Part shown: piece by piece, positions 7,875 to 14,746 of the stretch
Layout of the letters: each line of letters starts with the position of its first letter
Numbering within the stretch: position 1 is the first letter of the stretch
From: SVQP01 sp045660125
GTDB lineage: Bacteria; Bacillota; Clostridia; Oscillospirales; CAG-272
Direction: 5' to 3'
Length of the DNA stretch: 27,989 nt
Assembly (NCBI GenBank): GCA_045660125.1
Contig: JAZRDG010000038.1
Location: forward strand, 1-27,989
Notes under the pieces: model-generated
Told to the model about the DNA's origin: nothing
Database searches by the model: none
The model's input: the letters and a program-made list of their open reading frames with translations, nothing else
Made by a program: the position numbers and the translations under genes

Positions 7875-9116
7875 ATGACAAAATTATACGGTAACGCAGT
7901 TGTAGGACAGTCGGGCGGACCGACGGCGGCAATCAACGCAACGCTGGCGGGCGTAATCCGCGGCGTGCTGGAGATCAACCAAAACGGCGGTGCGATCGGC
8001 ACGCTGTACGGCATGCGCAACGGCATTGAGGGCTTGATGCAGGAGAGATTGATCGATCTGTGCGAGTTTGCCAAGGATGCGGACAAGCTGGACGCGCTGG
8101 AGCTGACCCCTGCGGCAGCACTGGGCTCTTGCCGCAAAAAGCTGCCCAAGCATACAGATGATCCCGAGTTCTATGCGCAGCTGCTTGCCATTTTCAAAAA
8201 ATACGACATTCGTTATTTCTTTTATATTGGCGGTAACGATTCCATGGACACCGTTTCCAAGCTGTCTGCTTACGTGGCGGAGTGCGGCTACGAGATGCGC
8301 GTGATGGGCGTGCCCAAGACCATTGACAACGACCTGGGGGGCACGGTCCACACCCCCGGCTTTGGCTCGGCTGCAAAGTACGTAGCAACCACCGTGTCCG
8401 AGATCATTCGTGACGCGGCTGTGTACACCACCAAGGCGGTCACCATTGTCGAGATCATGGGTCGTGACGCAGGCTGGCTGACCACCTCGGCTTCTCTTGG
8501 CAGACTTGCAAACGGCGAGGAGCCCGATCTTGTGTATCTGCCCGAAAAGGCTTTCTGCATGGACGAGTTTATCGAGAGCACCAAGAAGGCGCTGGAAAAG
8601 CATCCAAACGTCGTGGTAGCGGTTTCCGAGGGCATTCGCTTTGCGGACGGTACTTACGTTGGCGCAGGCGCACAGAGCGGCGTCAAGGACGTGTTCGGAC
8701 ATCAGTACCTCGCAGGTACGGGCAAGGCGCTGGAGTATGCGGTGCGTGATCGCATTGGCTGCAAGGTGCGCTCTGTTGAGCTCAACGTGTGCCAGCGTTG
8801 CGCGGGTCATTTGGTGTCCGCTACCGATATTGCCGAGTCTGTTGCCATCGGTCGCGCTGCGGCACTGGCGGCAGAGCAGGGCGAGAGCGGCAAGATGATG
8901 CTTTACAAGCGCATTGCCGACGCGCCTTATGCATACGAGATCGGCTGCGCAGACGTGCACGAGATCGCGAACAAGATCAAGCGCGTGCCCGATGCGTATA
9001 TCAATGAGCAGCATAACGGCATTACCGACGCATGCCTTGCGTATCTGCGTCCCCTGATTGAGGGCGAGAGATATCCCAAGTACGTGGCAGGTCTGCCCGA
9101 GCAGGTCATTTTCTAA
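7875..9116 (+). CDS. pfp: Diphosphate-dependent-type 6-phosphofructokinase
   Basis: The 413-residue product phosphorylates fructose 6-phosphate in glycolysis, probably with diphosphate. It shows GQSGGPTAAIN near residue 11, GGNDSMDT at 119-126, PKTIDND near 147 and MGRDAGWLT at 195. The Asn in GGND and the lysine of PKTIDND are typical of the PPi-using long class rather than the ATP-using GGDGS class. About 410 residues is the usual length of this class. ATG 7875 was chosen over ATG 7854 because GAGAGGG lies 7 nt before it and the conserved N-terminus begins here. The phosphate donor is inferred from motifs. A short-chain dehydrogenase gene follows closely. Confidence 0.92.
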   Translation: MTKLYGNAVVGQSGGPTAAINATLAGVIRGVLEINQNGGAIGTLYGMRNGIEGLMQERLIDLCEFAKDADKLDALELTPAAALGSCRKKLPKHTDDPEFYAQLLAIFKKYDIRYFFYIGGNDSMDTVSKLSAYVAECGYEMRVMGVPKTIDNDLGGTVHTPGFGSAAKYVATTVSEIIRDAAVYTTKAVTIVEIMGRDAGWLTTSASLGRLANGEEPDLVYLPEKAFCMDEFIESTKKALEKHPNVVVAVSEGIRFADGTYVGAGAQSGVKDVFGHQYLAGTGKALEYAVRDRIGCKVRSVELNVCQRCAGHLVSATDIAESVAIGRAAALAAEQGESGKMMLYKRIADAPYAYEIGCADVHEIANKIKRVPDAYINEQHNGITDACLAYLRPLIEGERYPKYVAGLPEQVIF

Positions 9117-9126
9117 GGAGTAGATG

Positions 9127-9885
9127 ATGAGAATAGCAGTAATTACCGGCGCATCGTCCGGCATGGGCAAGGAGTTCGTGCTGCAGCTGGACGCGCTGGA
9201 GAAATATGACGAGCTTTGGCTGATCGCGCGCCGCGAGGACAGACTTTTGGAGATCGGCAAGCAGACGCGTGCCAAGGTCAGAGCCATTGCGCTGGATCTT
9301 TGCAAAAGGGAAGCGCTGGATGCGTACCGCGATTTGCTGATCGAGCATAAGCCCGACGTGGCAGTGCTGGTCAACGGCAGCGGCTTTGGCAAATTCGGTG
9401 CGTTTACCGATATTGATCTTGCCGAGCAGGAGCAGATGATCACGCTCAACGCAAGCGCGCTGATGAGCATGACATATCTGACGCTGCCTTATATGAGCAA
9501 GGGCGCACAGATCTACCAGATCGACAGCCAATCGGCGTTCCAGCCCGTGCCGTATATCGGCGTTTACGGCGCAACCAAGGCGTTCGTGCTCAGCTTTTCG
9601 AGATCGCTGAACGTGGAGCTGAAGGACAGAGGCATTCGCGTCATGGCAATTTGCCCCGGTTGGGTCAAGACCGAGTTCTTTGACAGAGCGGTGACCGACG
9701 ATACCATCAAGTATTACGCGAGATATTACACGTCGGAGCAGGTTGTCACGCGCGCGATCAAGGACATGAAGCGCGGACGCGACGTGTCTGTGTGCGGACA
9801 CGCGATCAGACGTGCCAGATTTCTGGCATGGATCCTGCCCACCAAAATGGTCATGAAGATCTGGTGTAATCAGCAGGGCAAGTAA
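9127..9885 (+). CDS. Short-chain dehydrogenase/reductase (SDR)
   Basis: The 252-residue product is a classical SDR: cofactor motif TGASSGMG at residues 7-14, an LVNGSGFG segment at the NNAG position, a catalytic serine in IDSQSAF, and the YGATK active-site Tyr/Lys pair, followed by CPGWVKTEF. It should reduce or oxidise a small carbonyl or alcohol with NAD(P)(H); the substrate is not predictable. The C-terminal end is basic and hydrophobic. AAGGAG at 9115-9120 overlaps the phosphofructokinase stop. ATG 9127 gives normal spacing (6 nt), ATG 9124 gives only 3, so the start may be one codon earlier. Tight coupling implies co-transcription with pfp. Confidence 0.9.
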   Translation: MRIAVITGASSGMGKEFVLQLDALEKYDELWLIARREDRLLEIGKQTRAKVRAIALDLCKREALDAYRDLLIEHKPDVAVLVNGSGFGKFGAFTDIDLAEQEQMITLNASALMSMTYLTLPYMSKGAQIYQIDSQSAFQPVPYIGVYGATKAFVLSFSRSLNVELKDRGIRVMAICPGWVKTEFFDRAVTDDTIKYYARYYTSEQVVTRAIKDMKRGRDVSVCGHAIRRARFLAWILPTKMVMKIWCNQQGK

Positions 9886-9889
9886 CCCC

Positions 9890-10395
9890 CCAGTATGACT
9901 CAAAACGATGAAAAGTTTTCGCCCGCCTTTTTCAAAAGGCGGCGGGCTCCAAGGGCAGCGCCCTTGGTCGCCTCCGCAGAGGCGAAATTCTTTCTACGGC
10001 ATTTCTTTGGTTCTTTCTTTGTGCCTACTTGCTCAAAGAAAGAACGGAAAGAATTATCTCAAAGTAAAAAACGAACTTCTGTAGGGGAGGATAGCATCCT
10101 CCCGCTAGTAAAAGGATTGGGCATCCGCTTGGGTGTCGGCAAACCACCTTCAACGCTGGCGGGAGGATACTATCCTCCCCTACAAACATTTGGGTTTGGT
10201 TATCCGTTGGGGTGATGTGTGAGAAAACCGTTTCCGTTCTTTTTGAGCAAGGAGCTGCAAAAAGAACCAAAAACAGTGTAAGAGAGGTTTCGCTCGTTGC
10301 GACGAGCGACCAAGGGCTGCGCGCCCTTGGATGGGCGGGCGCTTTTTGAAAAAAGCGACGTAAAAACTTTCAAGAGTGGGCGTTCGTGTGGTGGC
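9890..10395. repeat. Mirrored four-hairpin repeat element, copy B
   Basis: The 589-nt gap between the SDR gene and the spoVAF-like gene is mostly a second copy of the element at 2013-2443. Left-arm stems: 9923-9942, 9949-9967, 9968-9985 (loop CGCA), and 10010-10021 paired with 10034-10045. Right-arm stems in mirror order: 10236-10245 with 10258-10267, 10291-10308 (loop TGCG), 10310-10330 and 10340-10357. Stems vary between arms by paired changes while loops are kept. The centre holds a nested small inverted repeat (10080-10184). Short reading frames across it are repeat-derived and not credible genes. Confidence 0.85.
10080..10184. repeat. Nested small inverted-repeat element (REP/MITE-like)
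   Basis: The 26 bases at 10080-10105 (beginning TGTAGGGGAGGATAGC) and the 26 bases at 10159-10184 are reverse complements with one mismatch. Each half is itself a palindrome (GGGAGGAT and ATCCTCCC around 3 nt). They bracket about 53 bp. The shape fits a small non-coding mobile or REP-type element inserted in the core of repeat B. No coding capacity is seen. Confidence 0.7.
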
Positions 10396-10474
10396 GCTCG
10401 TCCAAATTTTGTTGGTTATAATCTCGTCCTTTTTCCCCAAACTAATTTTTGAATATCAAAAAAGGAACGTGATT

Positions 10475-11917
10475 ATGGGAAAATTGGGTGAAAATTATCG
10501 GGTCAACGTGGCAACCTTGGACAGCCTCTTGCATCCCGACGAGAATTTCGACGTCATTCGTAAGGTGCTGAAGATCGGGCAGGACGAAATGACGCTGTAT
10601 TATATAGACGGCTTTGTGAACGCGACGCCAATGCAAAAGCTGATGATGCATTTCCTCTCGCTGGATTCCATGAAAACGCCGCCCGACGGCGTCAAATCCG
10701 CCGCCGAGCGTTTTGTGGAATACAACGTGCCGCACGTGGAGAGCGAAACCACCGACGATATCGACCTGATGGTGCAAATGGTATTGTCGGGCGCGTCGCT
10801 GATACTTGGCTCAACCTTCGGTCCGCAAGCAATCATTGTGGACGCGCGGACATATCCCGCGCGCTCGACCGAGGAGCCCGAGGGCGACCGCGTGATGGTC
10901 GGCTCGCGTGACGGCTTTGTGGAAACCCTCATTTTCAATACCGCCTTGCTCCGCCGCCGCGTGCGCGATCCGCAGCTGACCATGCAGTATTTTTCGGTAG
11001 GCAAGCACTCCCAAACCGACGTGGTGCTTTGTTACCTTGCAAGCCGCGCCAACCCCGACTACGTGCGCAGGCTGCAAAAGCGTCTTGCGTCGATCGATAC
11101 CGATGCGCTGCCGCTCGGGCATCAATCCTTAGCCGAATGCTTGGTCAAAACGCGCTGGTACAATCCCTTTCCCAAGATCCGCTATACCGAGCGACCCGAC
11201 ACCGCCGCCGCGCAGGTGCTGGAGGGAAGCGTGCTGATCTTTTGCGATAACTCGCCGCAGGTCATGATCCTGCCCGTCAGCATCTTCGATTTCATGCAGG
11301 AGACCAACGACTATTATTTTACCCCACTGACGGGCACCTATATCCGCGTCATTCGTTATATCGTGTTCGCGCTCTCGTTGTTCCTGGTGCCCACGTGGTA
11401 TCTGCTGATCTCCCACGCATCCGTCATTCCCGCGTGGCTGCACTTTATCGTGCCGCAGGAAATGGGGCGCATTCCCATCATTGCGCAGCTGCTTTTGACC
11501 GAGTTTATCATTGACGGCTTGCGCATGGCGTCGCTCAACACGCCCAGCATGCTCTCAAATTCGCTCTCTGTGGTGGGCGGCTTGATCCTTGGCGATTTTG
11601 CCGTCGGCATCGGCTGGCTGATCCCCGAGGTCATCCTGTATATGGCGTTCGTTGCCATCGCCACCTTTACGCAAAGATCGTACGAGCTTGGCTACGCCTT
11701 CAAATTTTTGCGCATCGGGCTTTTGATCCTGACCGCCCTGTTTGGCGTGTGGGGATACGGCGCAGGCACGGTTGTGATCGTGGTGCTGCTGGCAACCAAC
11801 AAAACGGTCAACGGCAAGCGCAACTATCTGTATCCCGTCGTTCCGTTTGATGGAAAAGCCTTGCTGACGCTGGTGGTGCGACGCAAGAAACAAAGCGATA
11901 TTCATGCGCGTCACTGA
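10475..11917 (+). CDS. spoVAF: Spore germination/SpoVA-associated protein of the GerA family
   Basis: The 480-residue product has the GerAA/SpoVAF layout: a soluble N-terminal half with the family signature RSTEEPEGDRVMVGSRDGFV at about 130-149, then about five membrane segments between roughly 290 and 440. TPSMLSNSLSVVGGLILGDF near 356-375 and KTVNGKRNYLYPVVPF near the end fit SpoVAF better than GerAA. The family sits in the inner spore membrane and works with germinant receptors and the SpoVA dipicolinate channel. The start ATG 10475 has AAAGGAA upstream. No spoVA or gerB/gerC partner lies in the window. No clear sigma-G promoter was found in the gap upstream. The SpoVAF versus GerAA choice is by motif recall. 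Confidence 0.85.
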   Translation: MGKLGENYRVNVATLDSLLHPDENFDVIRKVLKIGQDEMTLYYIDGFVNATPMQKLMMHFLSLDSMKTPPDGVKSAAERFVEYNVPHVESETTDDIDLMVQMVLSGASLILGSTFGPQAIIVDARTYPARSTEEPEGDRVMVGSRDGFVETLIFNTALLRRRVRDPQLTMQYFSVGKHSQTDVVLCYLASRANPDYVRRLQKRLASIDTDALPLGHQSLAECLVKTRWYNPFPKIRYTERPDTAAAQVLEGSVLIFCDNSPQVMILPVSIFDFMQETNDYYFTPLTGTYIRVIRYIVFALSLFLVPTWYLLISHASVIPAWLHFIVPQEMGRIPIIAQLLLTEFIIDGLRMASLNTPSMLSNSLSVVGGLILGDFAVGIGWLIPEVILYMAFVAIATFTQRSYELGYAFKFLRIGLLILTALFGVWGYGAGTVVIVVLLATNKTVNGKRNYLYPVVPFDGKALLTLVVRRKKQSDIHARH

Positions 11918-12055
11918 TGCGCCGAGCAGAGAAAATTCGGCTCAAATCCCGATGTCGTGCCTGCCCGTGCATCATTTTCTGACATTTCCTTTCGCGGGAA
12001 ATATCGCAAAAATAAATAAATGGGAATAAATGTAAGAAATTACTGGAAATAGTAA

Positions 12056-12094
12056 AATAACGGGTGCAACTTTAGGATTGTACCCGTTATTTTT
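12056..12094 (+). terminator. Intrinsic terminator after spoVAF
   Basis: A 14-bp stem (AATAACGGGTGCAA at 12056-12069 with TTGTACCCGTTATT at 12078-12091, one G-T pair) with an 8-nt loop runs into T residues. It separates the sporulation gene from the dcw cluster. Confidence 0.85.
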
Positions 12095-12148
12095 CGCAAA
12101 AGATACAAAAAAACAGAACGGTTTTTTAAAAAAACATGCATACCCCCC

Positions 12149-12177
12149 TTGCGTTTTTTTGCTAATAAGTTTATAAT
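12149..12177 (+). promoter_or_regulatory. Promoter candidate of the dcw cluster (before mraZ)
   Basis: A perfect -10 TATAAT (12172-12177) is 17 nt from a weak -35 TTGCGT (12149-12154). The weak -35 fits a regulated promoter. The leader to the mraZ start is about 84 nt. Confidence 0.65.
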
Positions 12178-12191
12178 AAATATACCCGATG

Positions 12192-12216
12192 TGGGGCGTT
12201 GTGGTGCGAAATGTTG
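12192..12216 (+). promoter_or_regulatory. Possible MraZ operator
   Basis: Three TG-rich pentamers repeat every 10 bp just after the promoter: TGGGG (12192), TGGTG (12202), TGTTG (12212), each separated by 5 nt. In Escherichia coli MraZ represses its own cluster by binding TGGGN repeats with 5-nt spacers. The periodicity matches; only the first unit matches the core fully. This is an inference from the pattern. Confidence 0.4.
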
Positions 12217-12267
12217 AATGTGTAGCACACAACACCGCAAGGATTCAAGGAAAGGAGGACCGATGCC

Positions 12268-12690
12268 GTGCTGACAGGTGAATTCAGACATACAGTAGAC
12301 GCCAAAAACAGGCTTTTTATTCCCGCAAAGCACCGTGAGGAGCTGGGCGAGGAGCTGATCATAGCCCGTGATATCCGCGGACAAATGCTCAAGGTCTTTT
12401 CCTTGGAGGGCTGGAACGAATATATTGCACCCATCAAGCAGCAGGAGCGCAAGGTTGCCGAGCCTGCGCTGCGTTATCTGCACCGCAACGCAGCCAAGGT
12501 CACGCCCGATTCGCAAGGACGCATTTTGCTGCCGCAGGCACTTCTGGATTTCGCGCAGATCGATAAGAATGCGGTCGTGGTAGGCAACTACGATTGTATT
12601 GAGATCTGGTCGGAGGCTTTGTACGAGGCTGAGATCGAAAACGAGGACAGAGACGACCTGCGTGCCAAGCTGGAGCTTTTGGGGTTGTAA
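12268..12690 (+). CDS. mraZ: Transcriptional regulator MraZ
   Basis: The 140-residue product (usual about 143) contains the two swapped-hairpin AbrB-type DNA-binding repeats of MraZ: GEFRHTVDAKNRLFIPAK at the N-terminus and VTPDSQGRILLPQALL in the middle. MraZ forms ring-shaped oligomers and controls the dcw operon. The start is GTG 12268, with AAAGGAGGA at 12251-12259. An ATG at 12263 is out of frame and hits a stop after two more codons. The gene is first in the cluster and is followed by rsmH after 3 nt. Confidence 0.95.
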   Translation: MLTGEFRHTVDAKNRLFIPAKHREELGEELIIARDIRGQMLKVFSLEGWNEYIAPIKQQERKVAEPALRYLHRNAAKVTPDSQGRILLPQALLDFAQIDKNAVVVGNYDCIEIWSEALYEAEIENEDRDDLRAKLELLGL

Positions 12691-12693
12691 GAG

Positions 12694-13635
12694 ATGGCTG
12701 AGCAAGTATTTTCGCACGTTTCGGTGCTGCTGCACGAGTGCATGGACGCGCTGTGCATCAAGCCAAACGGTATATATATTGATGGAACGGCAGGCGGTGG
12801 CGGCCATTCCCATGAAATTGCGTCGCATTTGAGTGACGGTAAGCTGATCGCGCTGGATCGCGACATGAGTGCCGTAGCGGCTGCGAGCGCAAGACTTGAA
12901 AAGTTCGGAGAGAGGGCACAGGTGGTGCACAGTAACTTCTCCGAAATGGCACAGGTGTGCCGTGAGCTGGGCATTGACGGCGTGGACGGCGTGCTGCTCG
13001 ACCTTGGCGTATCCTCTTATCAGCTGGATACGGCGGATCGCGGCTTTTCCTACATGGCGGACGCTCCCTTGGATATGCGCATGAATCGCGAGGACAAGCT
13101 GGATGCTTATACGGTAGTCAACACCTATACCGAACAGGAACTCAAACGCATTATATACGATTACGGTGAGGAGCGATTTGCGCCTCGCATTGCTGCGCGC
13201 ATCGTCAAGGCGCGCGAGAATGCGCCCATTCGCACCACGGGCGAGCTGGTGGATATCATCAAGGCTGCCATGCCCGCTGCTGCAAAGGAGGGGGGACATC
13301 ACCCCGCAAAGCGCACCTTCCAGGCAATCCGCATTGAGGTCAACGGCGAGCTCTCGGTGATTGAGCCCACCATTCGTGATGCGGTCTCGCTGCTCAAGCC
13401 GGGCGGCAGAATTGCCATTATCACCTTCCATTCGCTTGAGGACAGATTGGTCAAGCAGACCTTTGCGTCCTTGGCATCCGGCTGCACCTGCCCCAGGGAT
13501 TTTCCCGTGTGCGTGTGCGGCAAAAAGCCGCTGGTCGAGGTGATCAGCCGCAAACCCATCTTGCCCTCGGAGCAAGAGCTTACGATCAATCCCAGGTCGC
13601 GCAGCGCAAAGCTTCGCGTAGCCGAAAAAAGATAG
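12694..13635 (+). CDS. rsmH: 16S rRNA (cytosine(1402)-N(4))-methyltransferase
   Basis: The 313-residue product has the MraW/RsmH motifs: the S-adenosylmethionine loop DGTAGGGGHS (30-39), ALDRD (53-57), LLDLGVSS (101-108), RTFQAIRIEVN in the second half and FHSLEDRLVK near 243. It methylates N4 of C1402 in the decoding centre of 16S rRNA. The CPRDFPVCVCGKKP segment near the end is typical. It begins 3 nt after mraZ, a translationally coupled arrangement conserved in most dcw clusters. Confidence 0.97.
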   Translation: MAEQVFSHVSVLLHECMDALCIKPNGIYIDGTAGGGGHSHEIASHLSDGKLIALDRDMSAVAAASARLEKFGERAQVVHSNFSEMAQVCRELGIDGVDGVLLDLGVSSYQLDTADRGFSYMADAPLDMRMNREDKLDAYTVVNTYTEQELKRIIYDYGEERFAPRIAARIVKARENAPIRTTGELVDIIKAAMPAAAKEGGHHPAKRTFQAIRIEVNGELSVIEPTIRDAVSLLKPGGRIAIITFHSLEDRLVKQTFASLASGCTCPRDFPVCVCGKKPLVEVISRKPILPSEQELTINPRSRSAKLRVAEKR

Positions 13636-13644
13636 GAGGACCCG

Positions 13645-14517
13645 ATGGAGCACATCATGCAAGCAAAAACGCCCCACTACACCGCTTGCGCGGAGTACGT
13701 GGAAGCCTTGTGCAAGAGATACAAGGACAGAGGCATTGCCGCTCACGTGCGCACGGACGCAAAGCGTCAGGAGCGCGAAGAGGCACTCTCTCACGCTATG
13801 GCACCCGGTGCATATATCATGGCAGAGCGCGTGTCGGACGGTAAGGCTGACAAATACCGTACGGGTCTTTACAAGGGCGAAAGACACATGACGGCAGACG
13901 ATTTCGTGCGCTATTATCACGATCAGCGCAGCTATAAGATGCCCAACTACAGCATCAGAGCCGCAGCTCAGGAGCAAAAGCAAGCGGAGCTTACGGGAGG
14001 ACAAACACCAAAAAAAGCCCTGTGGCTTACGGTGACCGAGCAAATGCCGCAATCGGTGCGCAAGTACCTGGAAAGCCCCGCGACCGCAAGGTTGGCTGAG
14101 ATTTCCCGTGACTGGTTCCCGATTGAAAAGGAACAGAAATGTGATAAGAGCGAAGTAAAGAAGATGCCCGCAGGTGTGCTTGGAGCCATGCTGACGGTCA
14201 CGCTTTGCTGCGTGATGATCGTGGGCAGCTCGGTTATGGTAAGCCTGTCACTCAGAGAAGCGAGCATTCTGCAAAACAAGCTGGATGCGCTGGACAAGCA
14301 ATATACCACGCTGAATACCGAGCTTTCGCTCAAAAACGATATGCTGGAGATCGAGCGGATCGCCGTGGAGGAATACAACATGGTGCGCTCCGATTTCGTT
14401 CCCACGCAAGTGCTTACCACCCAAAGTGAGAACACGGTGGAGGTTTATGAACAAAGCAGCGAATTTGGACAGGGTCTGTCGAATTTGCTCAGTGCGATCG
14501 GAATTCTCAAGGATTAA
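13645..14517 (+). CDS. ftsL: FtsL-like divisome protein with a long cytoplasmic extension
   Basis: The 290-residue product sits at the ftsL position, between rsmH and the division transpeptidase. Its C-terminal part has FtsL design: one membrane segment (about 177-203), then a coiled coil (about 203-245, NKLDALDKQYTTLNTELS) and IERIAVEEYNMVRSD, like the end of the FtsL/DivIC extracellular helix. FtsL normally has about 100-120 residues and a short cytosolic tail. Here about 176 residues precede the membrane span, with basic and helical stretches I do not recognise. AGGAGG precedes the ATG. FtsL with DivIC/FtsB and DivIB/FtsQ activates FtsW and the PBP. The call rests on topology and synteny rather than strong sequence identity. 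Confidence 0.75.
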   Translation: MEHIMQAKTPHYTACAEYVEALCKRYKDRGIAAHVRTDAKRQEREEALSHAMAPGAYIMAERVSDGKADKYRTGLYKGERHMTADDFVRYYHDQRSYKMPNYSIRAAAQEQKQAELTGGQTPKKALWLTVTEQMPQSVRKYLESPATARLAEISRDWFPIEKEQKCDKSEVKKMPAGVLGAMLTVTLCCVMIVGSSVMVSLSLREASILQNKLDALDKQYTTLNTELSLKNDMLEIERIAVEEYNMVRSDFVPTQVLTTQSENTVEVYEQSSEFGQGLSNLLSAIGILKD

Positions 14518-14563
14518 GTCGCAAGGCTTTGCATAAAAGCCGCACGCAGTTCATAAATTGACA

Positions 14564-14592
14564 TTGACAGGACAAGATAGATCCGATATAAT
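14564..14592 (+). promoter_or_regulatory. Consensus sigma-A promoter inside the dcw cluster
   Basis: TTGACA (14564-14569) and TATAAT (14587-14592) are both perfect matches separated by the ideal 17 nt. The predicted start is near 14599. It drives the structured RNA candidate at 14599-14712 and, by read-through, the PBP and downstream genes. Confidence 0.92.
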
Positions 14593-14598
14593 GGAGAT

Positions 14599-14712
14599 AC
14601 GTATGTGATCGGATCAAAAAGGCGGCGAGCGCAGTTTTTCGGTTGACCGAAAAGCGTGCTTCGACTCTTGCCTGCGCAAGAGACGGACACATGGCGCGCG
14701 CCGCCGTTTTTT
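14599..14712 (+). ncRNA. Structured small RNA or attenuator leader before the PBP gene
   Basis: Between the promoter and a T6 tract (14707-14712), the sequence can fold into a closed multi-branch structure. The closing helix pairs GGCGGCG (14621-14627) with CGCCGCC (14699-14705) and continues, after one A-G mismatch, with GCGC (14629-14632) and GCGC (14694-14697). Two hairpins lie inside: TTTTCGG/CCGAAAA (14636-14653) and CTCTTGC/GCAAGAG (14665-14682, loop CTGC). The closing helix plus the T-run forms an intrinsic terminator, so the product would be an RNA of about 110 nt. It may be an independent small RNA or a transcription attenuator for the PBP-murE-murF part of the cluster. I do not recognise a known riboswitch or T-box. 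No convincing reading frame fills it. Confidence 0.6.
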
Positions 14713-14732
14713 AACCAAGGCATTGATCAGGC

Positions 14733-14738
14733 AGGAGG
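14733..14738 (+). promoter_or_regulatory. Ribosome binding site that decides the PBP start
   Basis: AGGAGG ends 8 nt before TTG 14747. An upstream in-frame TTG at 14723 lies before this site and lacks one of its own, so 14747 is the likely start. Confidence 0.8.
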
Positions 14739-14746
14739 ATAGGAAG

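Larger units (their letters stand above)
11918..12267 (+). other. Intergenic region between spoVAF and mraZ
   Basis: This 350-nt stretch carries no credible gene. It holds a small hairpin (ATTTCC at 11984-11989 with GGAAAT at 11997-12002), the spoVAF terminator (12056-12094), an A/T palindrome around GTTTTTTAAAAAAAC near 12121-12135, the mraZ promoter (12149-12177), TGG-type repeats in the leader (12192-12216) and the mraZ ribosome site (12252-12258). Confidence 0.8.

Noticed and set aside
9895..10440. Several small open frames with peptides such as AFFKKRP
   Set aside because: They fall entirely within the hairpin repeat, are read in either direction, and reflect the repeat sequence rather than a gene.
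12040..14052. 670-codon minus-strand open frame across mraZ, rsmH and the FtsL-like gene
   Set aside because: It runs across three well-supported genes, a promoter and a terminator, and has no recognisable domain.
14691..14714. Seven-codon frame (MARAAVF) overlapping the RNA terminator, as a possible leader peptide
   Set aside because: There is no good ribosome site and no run of regulatory codons, so the frame is likely chance.
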